A DNA stretch of 64,000 bases. Origin: Niebla homalea. Its lineage: Eukaryota > Ascomycota > Lecanoromycetes > Lecanorales > Ramalinaceae. The notes under the pieces are model-generated. The model ran no database searches, was not told the DNA's origin, and saw nothing but the letters and a program-made list of their open reading frames with translations. Numbering within the stretch: position 1 is the stretch's first letter; each line of letters starts with the position of its first letter. A program made the translations under genes and the position numbers. Location: contig JAHGAU010000026.1 in NCBI GenBank assembly GCA_019925105.1, positions 62,001-126,000 of the forward strand, read 5' to 3'. Of the stretch, positions 43,690 through 56,231 are shown piece after piece.

Positions 43690-45898
43690 CTACCAGTGCC
43701 GGCACTTGAGCAGAATCCCGAGCTTCTCCCAGCTGTTGATGAGCTCAGTGGTTCTTTTCTTCTTCCACCCTTCAACAATGCCAATGGACTCTATTGCGAA
43801 TTTTCCATCGAAATAGTTGACGCATGTTTCCCATGCAGCGTGCATGTCTTCGCCCTGGCTCTCTCGTACGTGCTGAGCTATGGCGGACAAGTAACGAGCT
43901 TGCTGAGATGATGCTAACCGCGGATTCGGTATGACGATTGGATTCCTGATCTCTTCAGCTGAGACCCGAATCGCAGTGGCAGTACTTGAAGGAGGAGATG
44001 ATATCGCAAGACGTGGGATGTTAGGGTCGGCAGCGTTACCAACTGTTCCTTCCGCATCTTCCTCCGTCCTGCTGTGCCCATTCGATTGGCCGTTGGCTAC
44101 AATGTTTTGGTTGACTCGGTTTGCAATCGATGGAGGAACTTGCACCCAGGTAAAAGTGCGTAGTTGAGTTACCCAGCCACCGCGCATCAGCCATGCGAGG
44201 ACATCCAGGTACAGCAGTTTATAGTCTTTATGAGGTATCAACGTCCGAAATGGTCTTGGACCCATGGAAAGCATTTCCAGAATCTTAGGAAGTGACGGAA
44301 GTGATGGGAACGTCTTCGAAAAGGCCGAAGATGCCGAGACCAGGCTGCGGATGTCTGCATTAGGAGAGACGATGTACGTATCGCGTTGATTGAGTGGAGG
44401 TACTGCTCTTGCCCGCCGCCAGAAGATAAGGTGAGAGGCTAGGGACTGTATGTCTAGCAGAGAGATTCCAGACATCTGCGATATTTGCGCAAAGGACTTG
44501 CCAGGGGTGGAAATCTTTAAATAGTGTGATAAAGGCTCTTTGATGGGAGAGCTTGCTGCAGCGATGTCTGCTAGGATGGCGTCCAAGTCAGCCAGAAGTA
44601 GCAGTCCAAAGTGAGCACCTAGCTGGGACCCAGGCCCTTGTGTACTTGTCTCAATTGGCATGGAGGTGGCTGTTGTGAGCCAGAGCCCAGGAAGTTGAGG
44701 CGAAAGTGGGGATGGAAGATGGGGTATGGATGCGGGTGTAAATATCTGGAAGGACAATGAGGTCCTAGGTGTCAGGGTGACATGCGCAATACGTGATGCA
44801 GTGATACTATTGTAGAGAATCGCAATGGCCTTGGCCAGGGCGGATTGAGCGAATAGATCTTTGTAAGGAGAGATGAAATTTGGAGAAGTCCCTGAAAATA
44901 TAAGAGCTGGTACAACGCTCGGGATGAATGGACCTACCGTCTCCTCGACTTAGCCTTTTGATGGTCGAGCTGATGATGGAGGCCTCTTTCGCTACATAAT
45001 TTGAGCGAGCTTGTTCCCATCTCAAGGCTTTAGTGAGCTTTCTGATGACGCTATCATACATTTCCTTGATCCGAAGGTGATACTCTAGAGGTGGAGGATC
45101 AAGGATGAAGGCGACATTGAACATACTGAGGGACGACTTGTTCTTCTCTTCTTCGCCTGGAGGGCCACTTGTTTGTGCTGGAAAGCTGTAATCCGGTGCC
45201 CGTTTGCTGCTGGAGACTGGGGAAAGGACCAAGTCATCACCCTGCCAGGTGGGTACAGCCTCAATTTGGTCCTCGTTCGCGTCACCATCGTCATCATCAG
45301 GTTTTGCATCTTCCACAACGTTTTCCATGACTTCATGCCCTATCTTCAAATTTTCGGACACAAAGCCATGATTTTGCGCGGCGCTTCTGCTTGAAGACCT
45401 TCTCTGCTTTTTTTTGCGCCATGTTCCTCCAGATGCAGCGTAAGTAGGCTGTCCAACAAACACTTTGCCATCCAGACCGACCTCAACTTTCTTTTTGTGA
45501 CTTGACGATGGCGGACATAGGAGCTTCGCGATCACCCCGGCATCGTACCCAAAGAGATCATTCCACTGTCTACTTTCTCCTCCACTAGTAGATAGAGGTT
45601 CCTTGGGCGGTGTGCTCCGACCATGGTCGTCTGCATCTTGCGGGCCTTTCTCCATTCCAGCAGTTGCGGGAGGGTCTTCACCTGGAGCATCTTCATCCGC
45701 CGAGCTTTCTCCGCTACCTTCGGTTGAGGACGAGGATTCGGCTTCGGCGTCTTCGTTGATCATATTCTGGTAGCGTGTGATATCTTCCCCGGGGTTTTGA
45801 GGGTAATGAAAGATGAGTCGAGGTTCTGACTTTGTCTTGACCACCAGTGCGATCGCTACCAAGCAAGGATTAGGTGGTAGGACGTTCGACGCCATCAT
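43690..45898 (-). CDS. NPR3: Nitrogen permease regulator 3 (NPR3), SEACIT/GATOR1 subunit
   Basis: Two exons, 44938-45898 and 43690-44891 (46-nt intron, GTAGGT...TTTCAG), encode 720 residues. The N-terminus LPPNPCLVAIALVVKTKSEPRLIFHYP starts the longin-type domain. It is split by acidic low-complexity insertions and resumes at WNDLFGYDAGVIAKLLCP and MFNVAFILDPPPLEYHLRIKEMYDSVIRKL. The second half has the NPR3 blocks FGLLLLADLDAILADI, SGISLLDIQSLASHLIFWRRARAVPPL and YLDVLAWLMRGGWVTQLRTFTWV, and ends with a winged-helix segment (FDGKFAIESI...LINSWEKLGILLKCRHW). With Npr2 and Iml1 it forms the GAP complex that switches off TORC1 when amino acids are short, at the vacuole. COX19 begins only 54 bases upstream on the same strand. 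Confidence 0.93.
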
Positions 45899-45952
45899 AA
45901 GCTTAACACGTCTGTGTGATGTGTCCGCAAGAGGATTCCTGTATGATCTCTG

Positions 45953-46258
45953 CTACCCACGGCCAATCTGTGCAGTGACGACGGGGCTGTGCGTCGAGTC
46001 TGACTTTGGATCCTCTCCAAAACCCAGGTTTTTGAATTCATCAGGCGCCATCAAGTTGTGATCCATGCGACACTTCAGGTAGTCTTTGGCCATCAGCCTG
46101 CATTCTTGATCGTTGGAGCCTCGGACGCGCCTCAAGCAGCGAAGATAGTCTGCTATGATGGGCTTGCATTCCCCGTCATGATCAAGCGGGAAGCTGCCTC
46201 TTTCTGGAGGGATGGGCTTTTGAGCTTTCTGTCCACCTCCCGGGCCTCCAAAGCTCAT
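45953..46258 (-). CDS. COX19: COX19, cytochrome c oxidase assembly, twin Cx9C protein
   Basis: This is a single exon of 101 residues starting MSFGGPGGGQKAQKPIPPERG, the typical COX19 N-terminus. An open extension of 20 codons upstream is not family-like, so the ATG at 46258 was chosen. The two helices carry CKPIIADYLRC and CRLMAKDYLKC, an exact twin Cx9C pair, followed by DEFKNLGF. The protein is imported into the mitochondrial intermembrane space by Mia40 oxidation and helps deliver copper to cytochrome oxidase with Cox11. It lies 54 bases upstream of NPR3 on the same strand, and 251 bases separate it from the divergent SIR2 gene. Confidence 0.93.
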   Translation of the reverse strand: MSFGGPGGGQKAQKPIPPERGSFPLDHDGECKPIIADYLRCLRRVRGSNDQECRLMAKDYLKCRMDHNLMAPDEFKNLGFGEDPKSDSTHSPVVTAQIGRG

Positions 46259-46509
46259 GCTTGTCTGTGAGTCGTATTGATCTGAGCGGGGATTTGACAG
46301 AAGGCTTGTAGGAAACACAGCTGAGGAGTGATGATAATATCAATCTTGAAATAAGAGAGAGGTAGGGGACCGAGGGAACTGGGGGACCTGCAGTAAGTGG
46401 AATAGAATACCGCGCTATCACGTCATTGATACATAAATTACCCGCTGCCAATATTACCCCGTTACTGAGCGGACCACATCTTCTTCCACGTCTCATCACG
46501 TTCGGGATC
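46259..46509. promoter_or_regulatory. Short bidirectional promoter, COX19 / SIR2
   Basis: Only 251 bases separate the two divergent start codons, so both core promoters must lie here. There is no clear TATA box. Confidence 0.55.
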
Positions 46510-48273
46510 ATGGGCTCGGGGATCGACGCGAAGGCTGCCGAGGGCTGGAAGGCGCCGCTCCAAATACCGGCTGTGGAGGTCGTTGATTTGTCTTCGGAAG
46601 GGGAAGGGGGCGTGGAGCAGTCTACCCATGAGACGACGCGCGACGCGTCGGAAAGCAAGAGCAGCGAAAGTGACGTGAATGAAGACGGAGATGCAGACGG
46701 CGAACGCACCGGGGATGGAGACGGGAACGGCGACGGGGACGGCGACGACGACGACGACGACGACAGTTGGTCGATATACGAAGAATTAATCAACGTCGAG
46801 GAGAGCGAAGGAGAGCCGAGTGGAGACCCAGGTAAATATCCAACTGCCAACAGCATGAGCATGCGGAGACAGTCCCACTGACCACAATATCAATCAGAAG
46901 CAGACAGCTTCACCCTAGAAGAGTCCCTCGCGCTTCGAAAACGTCTGAGACTCATCGGTGGCGAGCGTTTCTTCGACGAGACCGTGGGCAACGGCTCCAT
47001 AAAAGCAAAGAAGCTCATCACCGCCTTCGGCATCCGGCCCCCCGCCTTCCTCGAAGGCTGCCCGGACGTTCTCTACTGCAAACTCCTCGAACTCGGTATC
47101 GCCCGCGAACTTTCCAAACGTCAAAAGCTCCCGCAATACAACACCATCGACGACGCCGTCTCCCTCCTCAAAAATGCCAACAACATCATCGTCCTGACCG
47201 GCGCCGGCATATCCACCAGCCTAGGCATTCCCGACTTCCGCTCCAAAGAAACCGGCCTCTACGCCCAGCTCGCCCATCTCGGCCTCTCCGACCCGCAAGA
47301 AGTGTTCGACATCTCCCTCTTCCGCGAGGATCCCTCGATCTTCTACTCCGTCGCCAAGGACATCCTGCCTTCCTCCAACCGCTTCTCCCCGACGCACGCA
47401 TTCATCCGGCTACTCCAGGACAAATCCAAGCTCCTCACCAACTTCACTCAGAACATCGACAACCTCGAGGGCGCGGCGGGGATCAAGCCGGACAAGCTGA
47501 TCCAGTGCCACGGCTCCTTCGCGACCGCCACCTGCATCGAGTGCAACCACCACGTCCCCGGCTCGGCCATCTACAAGGACCTGCACGCGGGCAGGATCTC
47601 CCGCTGCGACGCCTGCCTGAAACGCATCCGCAATGAAATCACCACCACCACCACCACATCCTCCCTCTCCATCAACCCCAGCAACGGCGGCGGCACGAAG
47701 CGGAAACGCAGCGCCGACTTCTTTTCCTCCTCCTCTTCCAGCACCCACACCGCCACCGCCAAGAAGAAGAAGAAGAGGAAAAAGCAGAGCAACTCCAAAA
47801 ACCGCCAAGACTCCTCCTCCTCCTCCTCGGGCGACGACGACGACGACAACCTCACCACAGCCGGCGTCATGAAACCCGACATCACCTTCTTCGGCGAATC
47901 CCTGCCGGACACCTTCCACACCCGGCTGCTCGAGCACGACCGCGCCCTTGTGGACCTGGTCATCGTGATCGGGACGTCCCTGCAGGTGGCGCCCGTGAGC
48001 GAGGTCGTCGGCGTGCTGCCCCCGGAAGTGCCGCAGATCTACATCTCGCGGGAGGCGTGCAGGCACGTGGAGTTCGACGTGGATCTGCTGGGGGACTGCG
48101 ACGGGGTGGTGGTGGAGCTGTGTCGGCGCGCCGGGTGGGAGTTGCGGCATGAGATGGTGGAGGAAGGGCAGGCAGTGGAGGCGGAGTTGGTGGAGGGGTA
48201 TGGGAGTCGGTATCGGATCAGGAAGGTGGAGGCCGGAGGGAAGAGCGGAGGGGAGGGTGTTAAAAGCAGCTAA
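46510..48273 (+). CDS. SIR2/HST1-family NAD-dependent histone deacetylase
   Basis: Exons 46510-46831 and 46898-48273 (phase 1) encode 565 residues. A long acidic N-terminus (Asp/Gly/Glu repeats, about 55-95) is followed by the Sir2 N-terminal helical domain ([34 protein letters not shown]). The catalytic core begins [21 protein letters not shown] at about 208, then TQNIDNLEG (about 291) and the catalytic histidine in QCHGSF (about 312). Zinc cysteines are CIEC and CDAC. The core ends [27 protein letters not shown]. About 84 residues of Thr/Ser/Lys/Asp low complexity, with a KRKR and a Lys-rich nuclear-localisation-like stretch, separate CDAC (344-347) from [10 protein letters not shown] (about 432). 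Class I sirtuin; the expected roles are chromatin silencing and rDNA stability in the nucleus. Confidence 0.92.
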
Positions 48274-48576
48274 GTAGACTTGATTTGTTACATTCTTCCT
48301 CCGTGGTAGAAAGCATAGCGAAAAGGGCGGGCGTTGTGCTGTTGCTGTGATACCCTCTCCTCGGTGGGAATCTGCATGAACGCAAGAAAAAGAAGTTTCG
48401 GTTTCTGATACGGATTAGAAAGCTGTTGATATGGTAGATCTGCTAGATACGGAAGCATCGCGAGAATTTATGCAGTATTGCTGCACTCATATCTTCAAAG
48501 CCATACGCATTGGATGCAAAGCCAGGCCATCCGTGATCCTACAGCCAAAGACGCAGTCTCGAGCCACGCTGTCTCC

Positions 48577-50392
48577 TCAAGCAAGTCCATCCGCAATGTA
48601 TCCGTGGTACCCGTCGCCACCGAAAGCCCTCTCCCCATCCTGATGCCAGCCTTCCTTCTTGTCAAGCCAGTTGCCTCCCAGGAACTGCCGGATACAGGTG
48701 TCATCGGGCTTCTTTTGCGGCGACTCAAGCGGGACAAGCTTATAGAAATTCTCATCGATGGGTGTTGGCTCGCAGGAGCAGCGGTGAGATGATTGTGGGG
48801 GGCAGTGTCTATATCATGCAAGTCAGCCGTCATCAGGTCCCGCTTCTGGGGGGGGGGGGAAGAGGATAGAAAACAAGGAAATTACGAAAGATGGTACCTG
48901 TTAATATCATGCTGATACCCAATATCCCTGAAGAACCAAATCTCGCTTTTGGGCACGAACATGGCCACACTTAGGGTATGTATTGGGGCATCCCCGAATC
49001 TTTCATAATAAAAGCCTCCACCTCTATCCAACCAGTTGAAGTACCTCTCATTCGCTTGGCTCCGAAAAAAGTCAAGGCTGCCGATCTCGAAGTTGGAGAA
49101 GAATTGACAATTATTGTAATCACCACTATTGCGGGAATCCAGCAGCCAGTCGAGGTCCGCGTCAGGATGGATGAGTTCAGGATGTGCGTTGATGAAGGAG
49201 CGGGTGCGTGACCAGAGTGAGGGAAACGAGCGTGCATCGTCGAGAATGTTCATGTTGAAGCCATACTTCATGTTGTTGTCGCGCATGAAGCGGAAGACGT
49301 CGTAGTCGATGTCACAGAAATAGTGGACCTTTGGAGTGTCAATCAGTCTGAGAGTCCAATCGGTCAAGAAGGAAGTCGCTTCGAACGCACGTCAGGTTCA
49401 ACTCGCCAATACCAGTCAAAGTCCCTCAATCGCGGATGCTTGTAGAAGAAGCCGCTGTTCCAGCGACACATGTGCCGATAGCTTATCATCCAACCTTTGC
49501 CAACACCAATCGCACCAAGGTACTCGAGACTGTTCATGAATCGACCTTCATCAATCCAGTCTGGCAAAGACCAATGCTCAGTGGGGACGACTTCGTAGTA
49601 GCATTGAGCGGAAGTAAGGTTCTGCGTAGCTGCCTATCAGGCCGTCAATCTCAGTACATGACTTGTTCATGGAAAGGAGGAGGGGGGCACCTTGAACTCA
49701 TCCGTGAAAGCTTCTTCGCTGAAGAAGACCCATGGGTAGTTGTGCTTTCTATTCCATCGATATTCTAATTGTTGCATGCTCTGCACGAGGCCCGGTAGTT
49801 CCGAATTCCTGACCAGGCTGATCAAGGCAGCCTTGGGTCTCGCAGATTTGTGACCAAATGTCGGGACTGATTTCCACAGGTTCTGGCCCGCGGCATCCGA
49901 ATGTCGATTGTTGGAGTTGTGTTCGAGCCACTTCATGGGGTCTGATGGATGCTTCTTGGAGCTTGGAAGCACATTCGGACGTAGGACTTGATAAGGGTTT
50001 GACATGGGCTGCTGGACCGTGACATGGACGACGCGTCGCTTCAATATCTCTGGCTGTGGAAGTGGGATGAACCAGAACATCAGTGCAAGAAACAAGCATA
50101 CGACAACCGCGATCTGTCTCTTGGACGCCGCATTTCTGACACTGGCCGGGAGGAAGGAGATTGGGGACCATCGTGGTGGTGCCGGTGTTCGCCAGAAAAG
50201 CGAAGCCGAGGAGGCGGACGAGCTGCGCGAAGAGGACGACGAAGAAGATTCTGAGGGCAATGAGAATCCAGAGATTGAATGTCTGGAGGGTGATGCAAGA
50301 AGCTTGGGAGATCTGTCCAGGAAGGGATCTCTGGGTGGTGAGTAGAAGATCCGCCAGACAGTCTTTTCCAGGAAGCCCATGACGGCTGACAT
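48577..50392 (-). CDS. GT15 alpha-1,2-mannosyltransferase, KRE2/KTR family
   Basis: Four exons (49691-50392, 49391-49633, 48898-49328, 48577-48808) join in phase and encode 535 residues. This is a Golgi type II membrane protein: a Ser-rich cytosolic tail of about 90 residues, one membrane helix at about 90-110 (QIAVVVCLFLALMFWFIPL), a stem, and a catalytic domain with KAALISLVRNSELPGL, YPWVFFSEEAFTDEFK, MCRWNSGFFYKHP, YWRVEPDV, YGFNMNI, YNNCQFFSNFEIG and FFRSQANERYFNWLD. The C-terminus has HRCSCEP and DENFYKLVPLESPQKKPDDTC, which point to a KTR4-like subgroup. It adds alpha-1,2 mannose to O- or N-glycans from GDP-mannose. Intron 3 contains a G/C homopolymer of 12 (48848-48859). It converges on SIR2, with about 300 bases between the stops. 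Confidence 0.92.
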
Positions 50393-51015
50393 TGATCCGT
50401 CTCAGCCTGCACAGTCAATGATAAGCTGCGATTTCACTGGAAAGGAGTGTATATGGTGGCTTTCAGATCCATTTTATGAAGTGTCGTTGAATAAAACGGA
50501 CAAAGTAACCCCGCTAATGTATTGTCACCACGTGTTGATGGCAGTTGTGATGCGCATGGCGTGATTTCCTTTTTTGGACATCGATTCTTGAAGAGCAGAG
50601 GAGGTTATTAAACCATTGAGAGGCGTACAGTAGTACAGTAGACTGCAGCGTCTTCAACATTTTGTCACTCACAACAGCTCACTTTGCCGAAATCCAGAAA
50701 GAAGCCGGCCTTGGTGCACTGAAGCAGAGTCATACAGTCAGGGGCGGACTCAATTGAGGAACATCGACGTTAGATAAATCTTACCTGGTCTTCAAGCTGC
50801 ATTGATGCAGATCTTTCCTTTTCCTGTGGGCAAAGGTAACACGCTCTCTAGGAACACCGTCCGCTCACCTTATAAAGAGTCCAATTGACACCCTCAGATA
50901 AAGTACTGATCCACAAAAATCTCCCAGAATGCCATTGCAGCCGTTGTTGTCATTTCATCCCTAATCCTGTCCGTTACGATACTCTTTGCGAGCATTTCAA
51001 AAACTCCGCATCTAC
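50393..51015. other. Intergenic, promoter of the mannosyltransferase gene
   Basis: Short frames only. The left part should be the promoter and leader of the GT15 gene (minus); the right part is the 3' flank of the secreted-protein gene. Confidence 0.45.
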
Positions 51016-51745
51016 TCAATCCTTCGCCGCCTCCATCACACCCCGTGCTCGCTTCCTTGCCGTACCAACGCCATCCGTCCCATTCACCGCTCCAGTCAGT
51101 CCTTGTGCAGCCCGTGGGTCCACCATCTCCGTCAACAACACCCCATACTTGGCCCCATCCAACCCCCCACCGATATCCTGGGCAATACTAAATCTCAACT
51201 TGTACCACAGGTTTTTCCCAGCAACATCCTCACCCATTCCCCTGACCGCATCACAGATGGTCGCCCACCTGAGCACGAGGCCACCACCAGCGTTCGGCAC
51301 AATGAGCATCCTCATTATCTTCGTTTCGATAATTACTTCTGCGGTGATGCCGGTGAGCCCAGGCTCGGCGCAGACGGAGTGGGATAAGAGGAAGAGGCCC
51401 TGGAGTGTGAGGAGGGGGTCCTGGCGTTGTACGTAGGCGTGGGAGGTGCGGTCGACGAGGACGATGGGGGGGAAGGAGGCAGGTACCGGGTACCTTGCTG
51501 TGTTCGAGACGGGGGTACTGGGTGGGGCGGTCAGTAGGCACGTACTTGCTTTGCAGTGACCATGCCATTTTAATGATGTAGCGGTAAGGCTGTAGAGGCG
51601 AGGGGGGATATAGGGGGCGGTTGTGATTTCCCTACCTGGACGCAATTGGTGGTGCCTGGGATGAAGTGGAAAGGGCGTGATAGGGTTGTGCTTGTGCGAG
51701 CTGCGTGCATAGCATTGCGGCTGCAAATGCGGATGTGAGTTGCAT
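51016..51745 (-). CDS. Secreted hypothetical protein with spliced signal-peptide exon
   Basis: The first exon starts at ATG 51745 (MQLTSAFAAAMLCTQLAQAQP, a signal peptide) and stops at a GTAGGG donor near 51638. Coding resumes after CTCTACAG near 51590 with LTATSLKWHGHC, phase-consistent (AG|C). A second intron is probable (GTACGT near 51542, TACTGAC branch, ACAG near 51497) and would remove about 15 Ser/Pro-rich residues without changing frame. The rest reads VPASFPPIVLVDRTSHAYVQRQD, LHSVCAEPGLTGITAEVIIET-like strands, WATICDAVRGMG and IGGGLDGAKYGVLLTEMV, and ends VMEAAKD. Cysteines are few. The family is not recognised; it is an extracellular protein by inference from the signal peptide. 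Confidence 0.55.
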
Positions 51746-52850
51746 GATGGCCGGATTTATGCGCGTTTGTCCTCTGCTCATGGAGGGGTCTGCGCTATGT
51801 GACTCCGTTGTTGGCGATGTTTGGAAATCTCATGAACCGTCCTGTCAGTTTTCTTGTCTCCTTTTTCTCGCTTTCCTCTCGTGGTTCTTCCCATCCTTAT
51901 ACGAATAACGTCGCTTGCAAAATTAGGGTACCGTCCCTCATTGTCGCGTACACGTTGAGACACAAAGGTCTTGTCAAGACATGAAGAACGCGTGACTTAG
52001 ATCGATGGATGATAGACCCCCTTTCTGATAAGAACTTGATCCAAGACTTTTCTGACATCTTTTACCTACCTAATCACTTCCCGACTTTCCAAATGCTAGT
52101 GACCGCATCCCTGGAATCCTGGACATGCAGACTCAACTTATGCGGTGGTAAACCGAAACACCCTACGATGTGAATCTCGTACCTACCTAGAGACCGAGGT
52201 CTGGACGATCAAGCTGGTTACAGTAGTGTACCGCTGTCGCGTAAGTGGCAATGGCTGCTTCCCGAAAAGTTCATATTGTGATAAGGGATCACCCGTCTCT
52301 AGTGAGAGAGAGTAACGACTCGTCGTGACTCCAATCTCTCTATGAGCTTGCGTCAACTGTGCAAAAGTTGTGAGACTTCAGAGATGGATTTTGATTATGT
52401 GAGAAGGATCGGCGTTGATGAATTGTGTAGGGATTGAAAATCTGGCGCGAGATAGCAATATTGTCCGAGTCGATCTGGACTGACTTCTATAATGTTGATG
52501 TAGCTAGGCTTCGGCAACCGCGATAGATATTCAAATATAGATGGCAGGTTGAGGAAACATTTAAATCGCTGCATTAGCGCCAACCACGCCATCTACGCTT
52601 TGAATTAATCAGGTTTCTAATGCCGTTGCATACCCAATAAAGCTCGAAGATTAGGAATGATCCTTGTGGAGAAGACCGAGGTCGTACCGTCAGTACTGAG
52701 GAGCAAAGAGGACGGGGTCAATACCTCCAGTCTCTCAATTATACATAGCTTATGCACCGCTGGTATTTTTACGCTCCAACCATTCTCCTGGACGCCATCG
52801 CTTGATCAATTGCAAGAAAACTGGAAACCCATGATGATGGCTACCCCCAA
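51746..52850. other. Intergenic, no gene seen
   Basis: There is 1.1 kb of short frames with none recognisable. The left end is the promoter of the secreted-protein gene (minus), and the right end is the 3' flank of HIR1. Confidence 0.45.
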
Positions 52851-55800
52851 TCAGAGCGCCATGGCATCTCCGGCTTCTATCGAGGCATTTTCAGGCTCGG
52901 CGCCTCCATCAGTTATACCCAGAAGTTTCGCATAGGGTACCGTGGTTCTTTGCAGATCTCGGTTTTTGCCTGTCCAATCTGTTAGTGTTGACAGATGGCG
53001 TAGGTAGTGGGGGATGTGCTTACCAAGTATGAGGATAATATCTTTCAGCAGATCCTGTCTTGACCAACCGCAGAGTTGCTCGCCCGGGTTGCCCCAATAT
53101 CTATCACTGCCTTGCGGTCTCTTGTGCGGTTTTACGGCCTGGTTGGCTTCCGTATTGCCGTTGACTGGGCCTGCTTCCCCTTCCCCTTCCTCCCCCTCGT
53201 CATCGAGCCAACTTCCCTCTAACCCCCTCAGTAACTCTTCGACCTTACTCTTTAACCCCTCTGCTCCGATCCGTTTAGCGTACATGTACAGGTAGATCTG
53301 GAAGTCGTCCCTCGCACCCAACATCATAGCTCCTGCGATCCGATTCTCCAAGTGCGCGATACTGATGGTAGATTCGAAACCCTCAAATCCTTCCCGCGAT
53401 AGCAGCTGCTTGACCAATTGCTGTAGCATCCGCGCACGGCCGCGGGCGAGTGTCGCATGCGTCGTGCTTCGCTCGAGGTACGCGATCACGCCTGAGGAGG
53501 TGTTGGAGGCCTTGTCCGTAGAGGAGCCGAGGGCATTGTTCGATTGCAGGTTGCCGACCGAGGAGTCGGTGGTGTTCCAATATTGGCTTCCAACAAGCCA
53601 CCATAGCTCTGAGAGACGCTGCCATACGTACATGGAGGAGTTATAGGCATAGCCCTCACCATTCGTCAGCGTGACGATGATGCGGCCTTCGGAGTTGACG
53701 CGGCCACTGGTGATGGCGGGGGCCTTTGTGACGTGATCGGTGAGGCTGTGAATGGCGAGATCAAGAACAGGGCCCAAGGAGACTGGCGGATGCGGGGAAC
53801 TCAGGATGAGAATGTCCCAGACATAGCACATTCCCACGGCAGTGATGCAAAGGACGTATTGATTGTGGCACTCGAGGATGACAGGCTGAGCTTCGAGGAC
53901 GAAAGCGTTGAAAAAGCGGCGGCCAGAAGGAGTCCACCCGTAAATGCTACCATCTTCACATGCAGCGATCCAATAATCGTGATTGCCAGTGACTAGAAGG
54001 GTACATCGAGGAAGGTAGTCCACAAAGATAGGCTGGCCGCGTCTGGTGACGGTGATACGACACGGTTCTTGATCTTGCGGACGACCAGTAGCAGACGGCT
54101 GAGATGGGTTGCGAGCTTCGAAGACTGTAGATTGAGACTGTTGACTGTCATCGGCAGTCTCTTTCCCAAGAGATCGAACAATGTGTACGCGAACCTTGGG
54201 CACAGCTAGCCGGACTTGACTAACCGCAAGACTAGGATTGGTGACGGCAGGTCGGAGAAAATCAGGTGTTGGTTGCTGGCCAGCTGTCGTGGGGGTTGCC
54301 TTCCCAGGCAAAAGCCCATTTGGCGTGTTCATGACGATAGGCACAGCGCCGTCTTTGCGGCTGATAGCAAGTTTCTTGTCGACATGATCGTCTTCGACTC
54401 CTTCGACAGCTGCGTACTTCCTCTTGTTGCCAAGGAGAAGAGCAGCTAGCCCGCCAGGAGGAAGACCATCAAAAGGTTTCGAAAGATCGAGCGTTGTCTG
54501 AGGTTGGTCAGTCGCGGCTTGGGGATTTCCGGAAGTGCTCATCAGTTGGGCCCGCGGCAGTGACGACTCGTTGCCTCCACCAGATGATACCAGCAAGGGT
54601 GCGATCCGCTTCTTTCCTTCCTTGGTGATGGTAATCCGATTCTTGAGCCTTTCAAGCTTTGCGGCGTTGGCGTCATCTTCGGATTTCTCTGGTTGTCCAT
54701 TCATCTGGGGTGCAGTAGCTCCAGTCACCCCATCACCATTCGTCAAAGCAGCAGAGTCGTTGACATTATTCTCTACTGGCGGGACTTGACCGTTGGCATT
54801 CACAGCGGTAGGTTTGCTAATGTTCTGATCTCCCATCAAGGCGCCCATTCGGCCCTCTACTCCCCGCATTTCACCTTGCTTACTCTGCTCTTCCAGCAGT
54901 AAGCTTTCTGGACCTTCAATGATGCCAGCACCTCTTCTGCCAGCACCAAATTTAGCCAAAGCCTGATCGATGTCTTCATCCGGCATTTCGAATCCGAGCT
55001 CACCAAAGTCGAAGCGTACAACCATCATTGTCCCGTCCAGACTGGCTATGAATAATGTCCCGCCATCTGGGGTCCAGGCCAGGTCAGAGATTGGCTTCCC
55101 AACAATGTCGTGAACTATGGCCACGGGAATTGCCAGTGGAGTGACCCATACGCTCAAAGCCTTGTCTTGCCCACCACATGCAATGACTGTATGCGGTCTA
55201 GCTTGCTTATCCTGGTTTTCGGGTTGCGACTGGTCGATATCGCCGAATAGCCGTGGAGCAAAAGCGGAGACCTCTGATGGTCCTTCTCCGCCCAAGAGAT
55301 TGATCTCTCCATCCCACGTGCCTCGGTTGATGATGGCCACGGTACTCATGGGCCCATTGGTTGCATTTGGAGCAGCGATGTGCTGCCCATCAGGCCCCCA
55401 AGAGCACCTCCTGAAGTAGGTAGTGAGAGGGGAGGATATGAAGGGAGCCGTGACGGTCTTCTCTAGCATGAAGTTGTTCATCTGGTCATGAGGGCCCGAG
55501 TTGGGGCCGGGGGGGTTGAAACGCCATATCTTGATGGTCCGATCGTCACTCGCCGTGGCAAAGTATTTGTTGGCGGGGTCAAATGTAATGCCTTTGACGT
55601 GACTCTGGTGCCCCGCCAGAGTCTTGAGCTTCTCGAACGTGTATCCTGACCAGACCACGACCTTTGAGTCCAAGCCAACTGACACCATGATCGAAGAGTC
55701 ATGCGACCATCCCAGATCTTGCACGTCATTCTCATGCCCGATGAGCCGTCTATAAACTCGCCATGATTCAACCGGAGGTGCTTCATTGGACCCTGCTCAT

Positions 55801-56231
55801 TACACTCATCAGCAAATGTCGCCTGAAACCGGTCAACAGGTTTTACCAAAGGTCTCCTTCTGTGCCTTTGCATTAGGATCCAACCTGTAGATGACCACCA
55901 GCTTATCATCTGCGCCAGATGCCAGGTACAGGCCATTTTTCGAGAATCTGACCGTATGTATGGTGCCAGTGTGGTAGCTCATGGAGGCCAGTTGTCGAGG
56001 CCTGGAAGGATCCTTTTCATAGTTGTAGATGGCATTTGTAGACCAGACCCGCACCAAGCCATCTGCGAGAAGGTGATCAGCTTTTACTGGACTGCTGATC
56101 ATCGAGACTCTCTACAGACCTCCTGCAGCAGTGACCAGTCTCGAGCCATCCGGAGAGACATGGCAGCTATAGATCTCATGATCCTTCCTTTCCCCGCTAT
56201 GGGTGAGCCAGGTTGGACGAAGGATTTTCAT
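52851..56231 (-). CDS. HIR1: HIR1, histone chaperone subunit (HIRA-type WD40 protein)
   Basis: Four exons (56120-56231, 55847-56062, 53024-55792, 52851-52978) join in phase and give 1074 residues. It starts MKILRPTWLTHSGERKDHEIYSC, and the N-terminal half is a WD40 propeller: TAAGDGLVRVWST, HTVRFSKNGLYLASGADDKLVVIY, RLIGHENDVQDLGWSHDSSI, GHQSHVKGITFDPANKYFATASDDRTIKIW and ISDLAWTPDGGTLFIASLDG. A middle linker with the HIRA B-domain region (RITITKEGKKRIAPLLVS) follows, then the C-terminal Hira domain (ITAVGMCYVWDI, TNGEGYAYNSSMYVWQRLSELWWLVGSQYW). The HIR complex deposits H3-H4 independently of replication and represses histone genes. It is divergent from SGT2 with 284 bases between starts. 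Confidence 0.94.

Noticed and set aside
47410..48150. 246-codon minus-strand Gly/Val-rich frame
   Set aside because: It is antisense to the SIR2 catalytic domain, an artefact of high GC codon positions.
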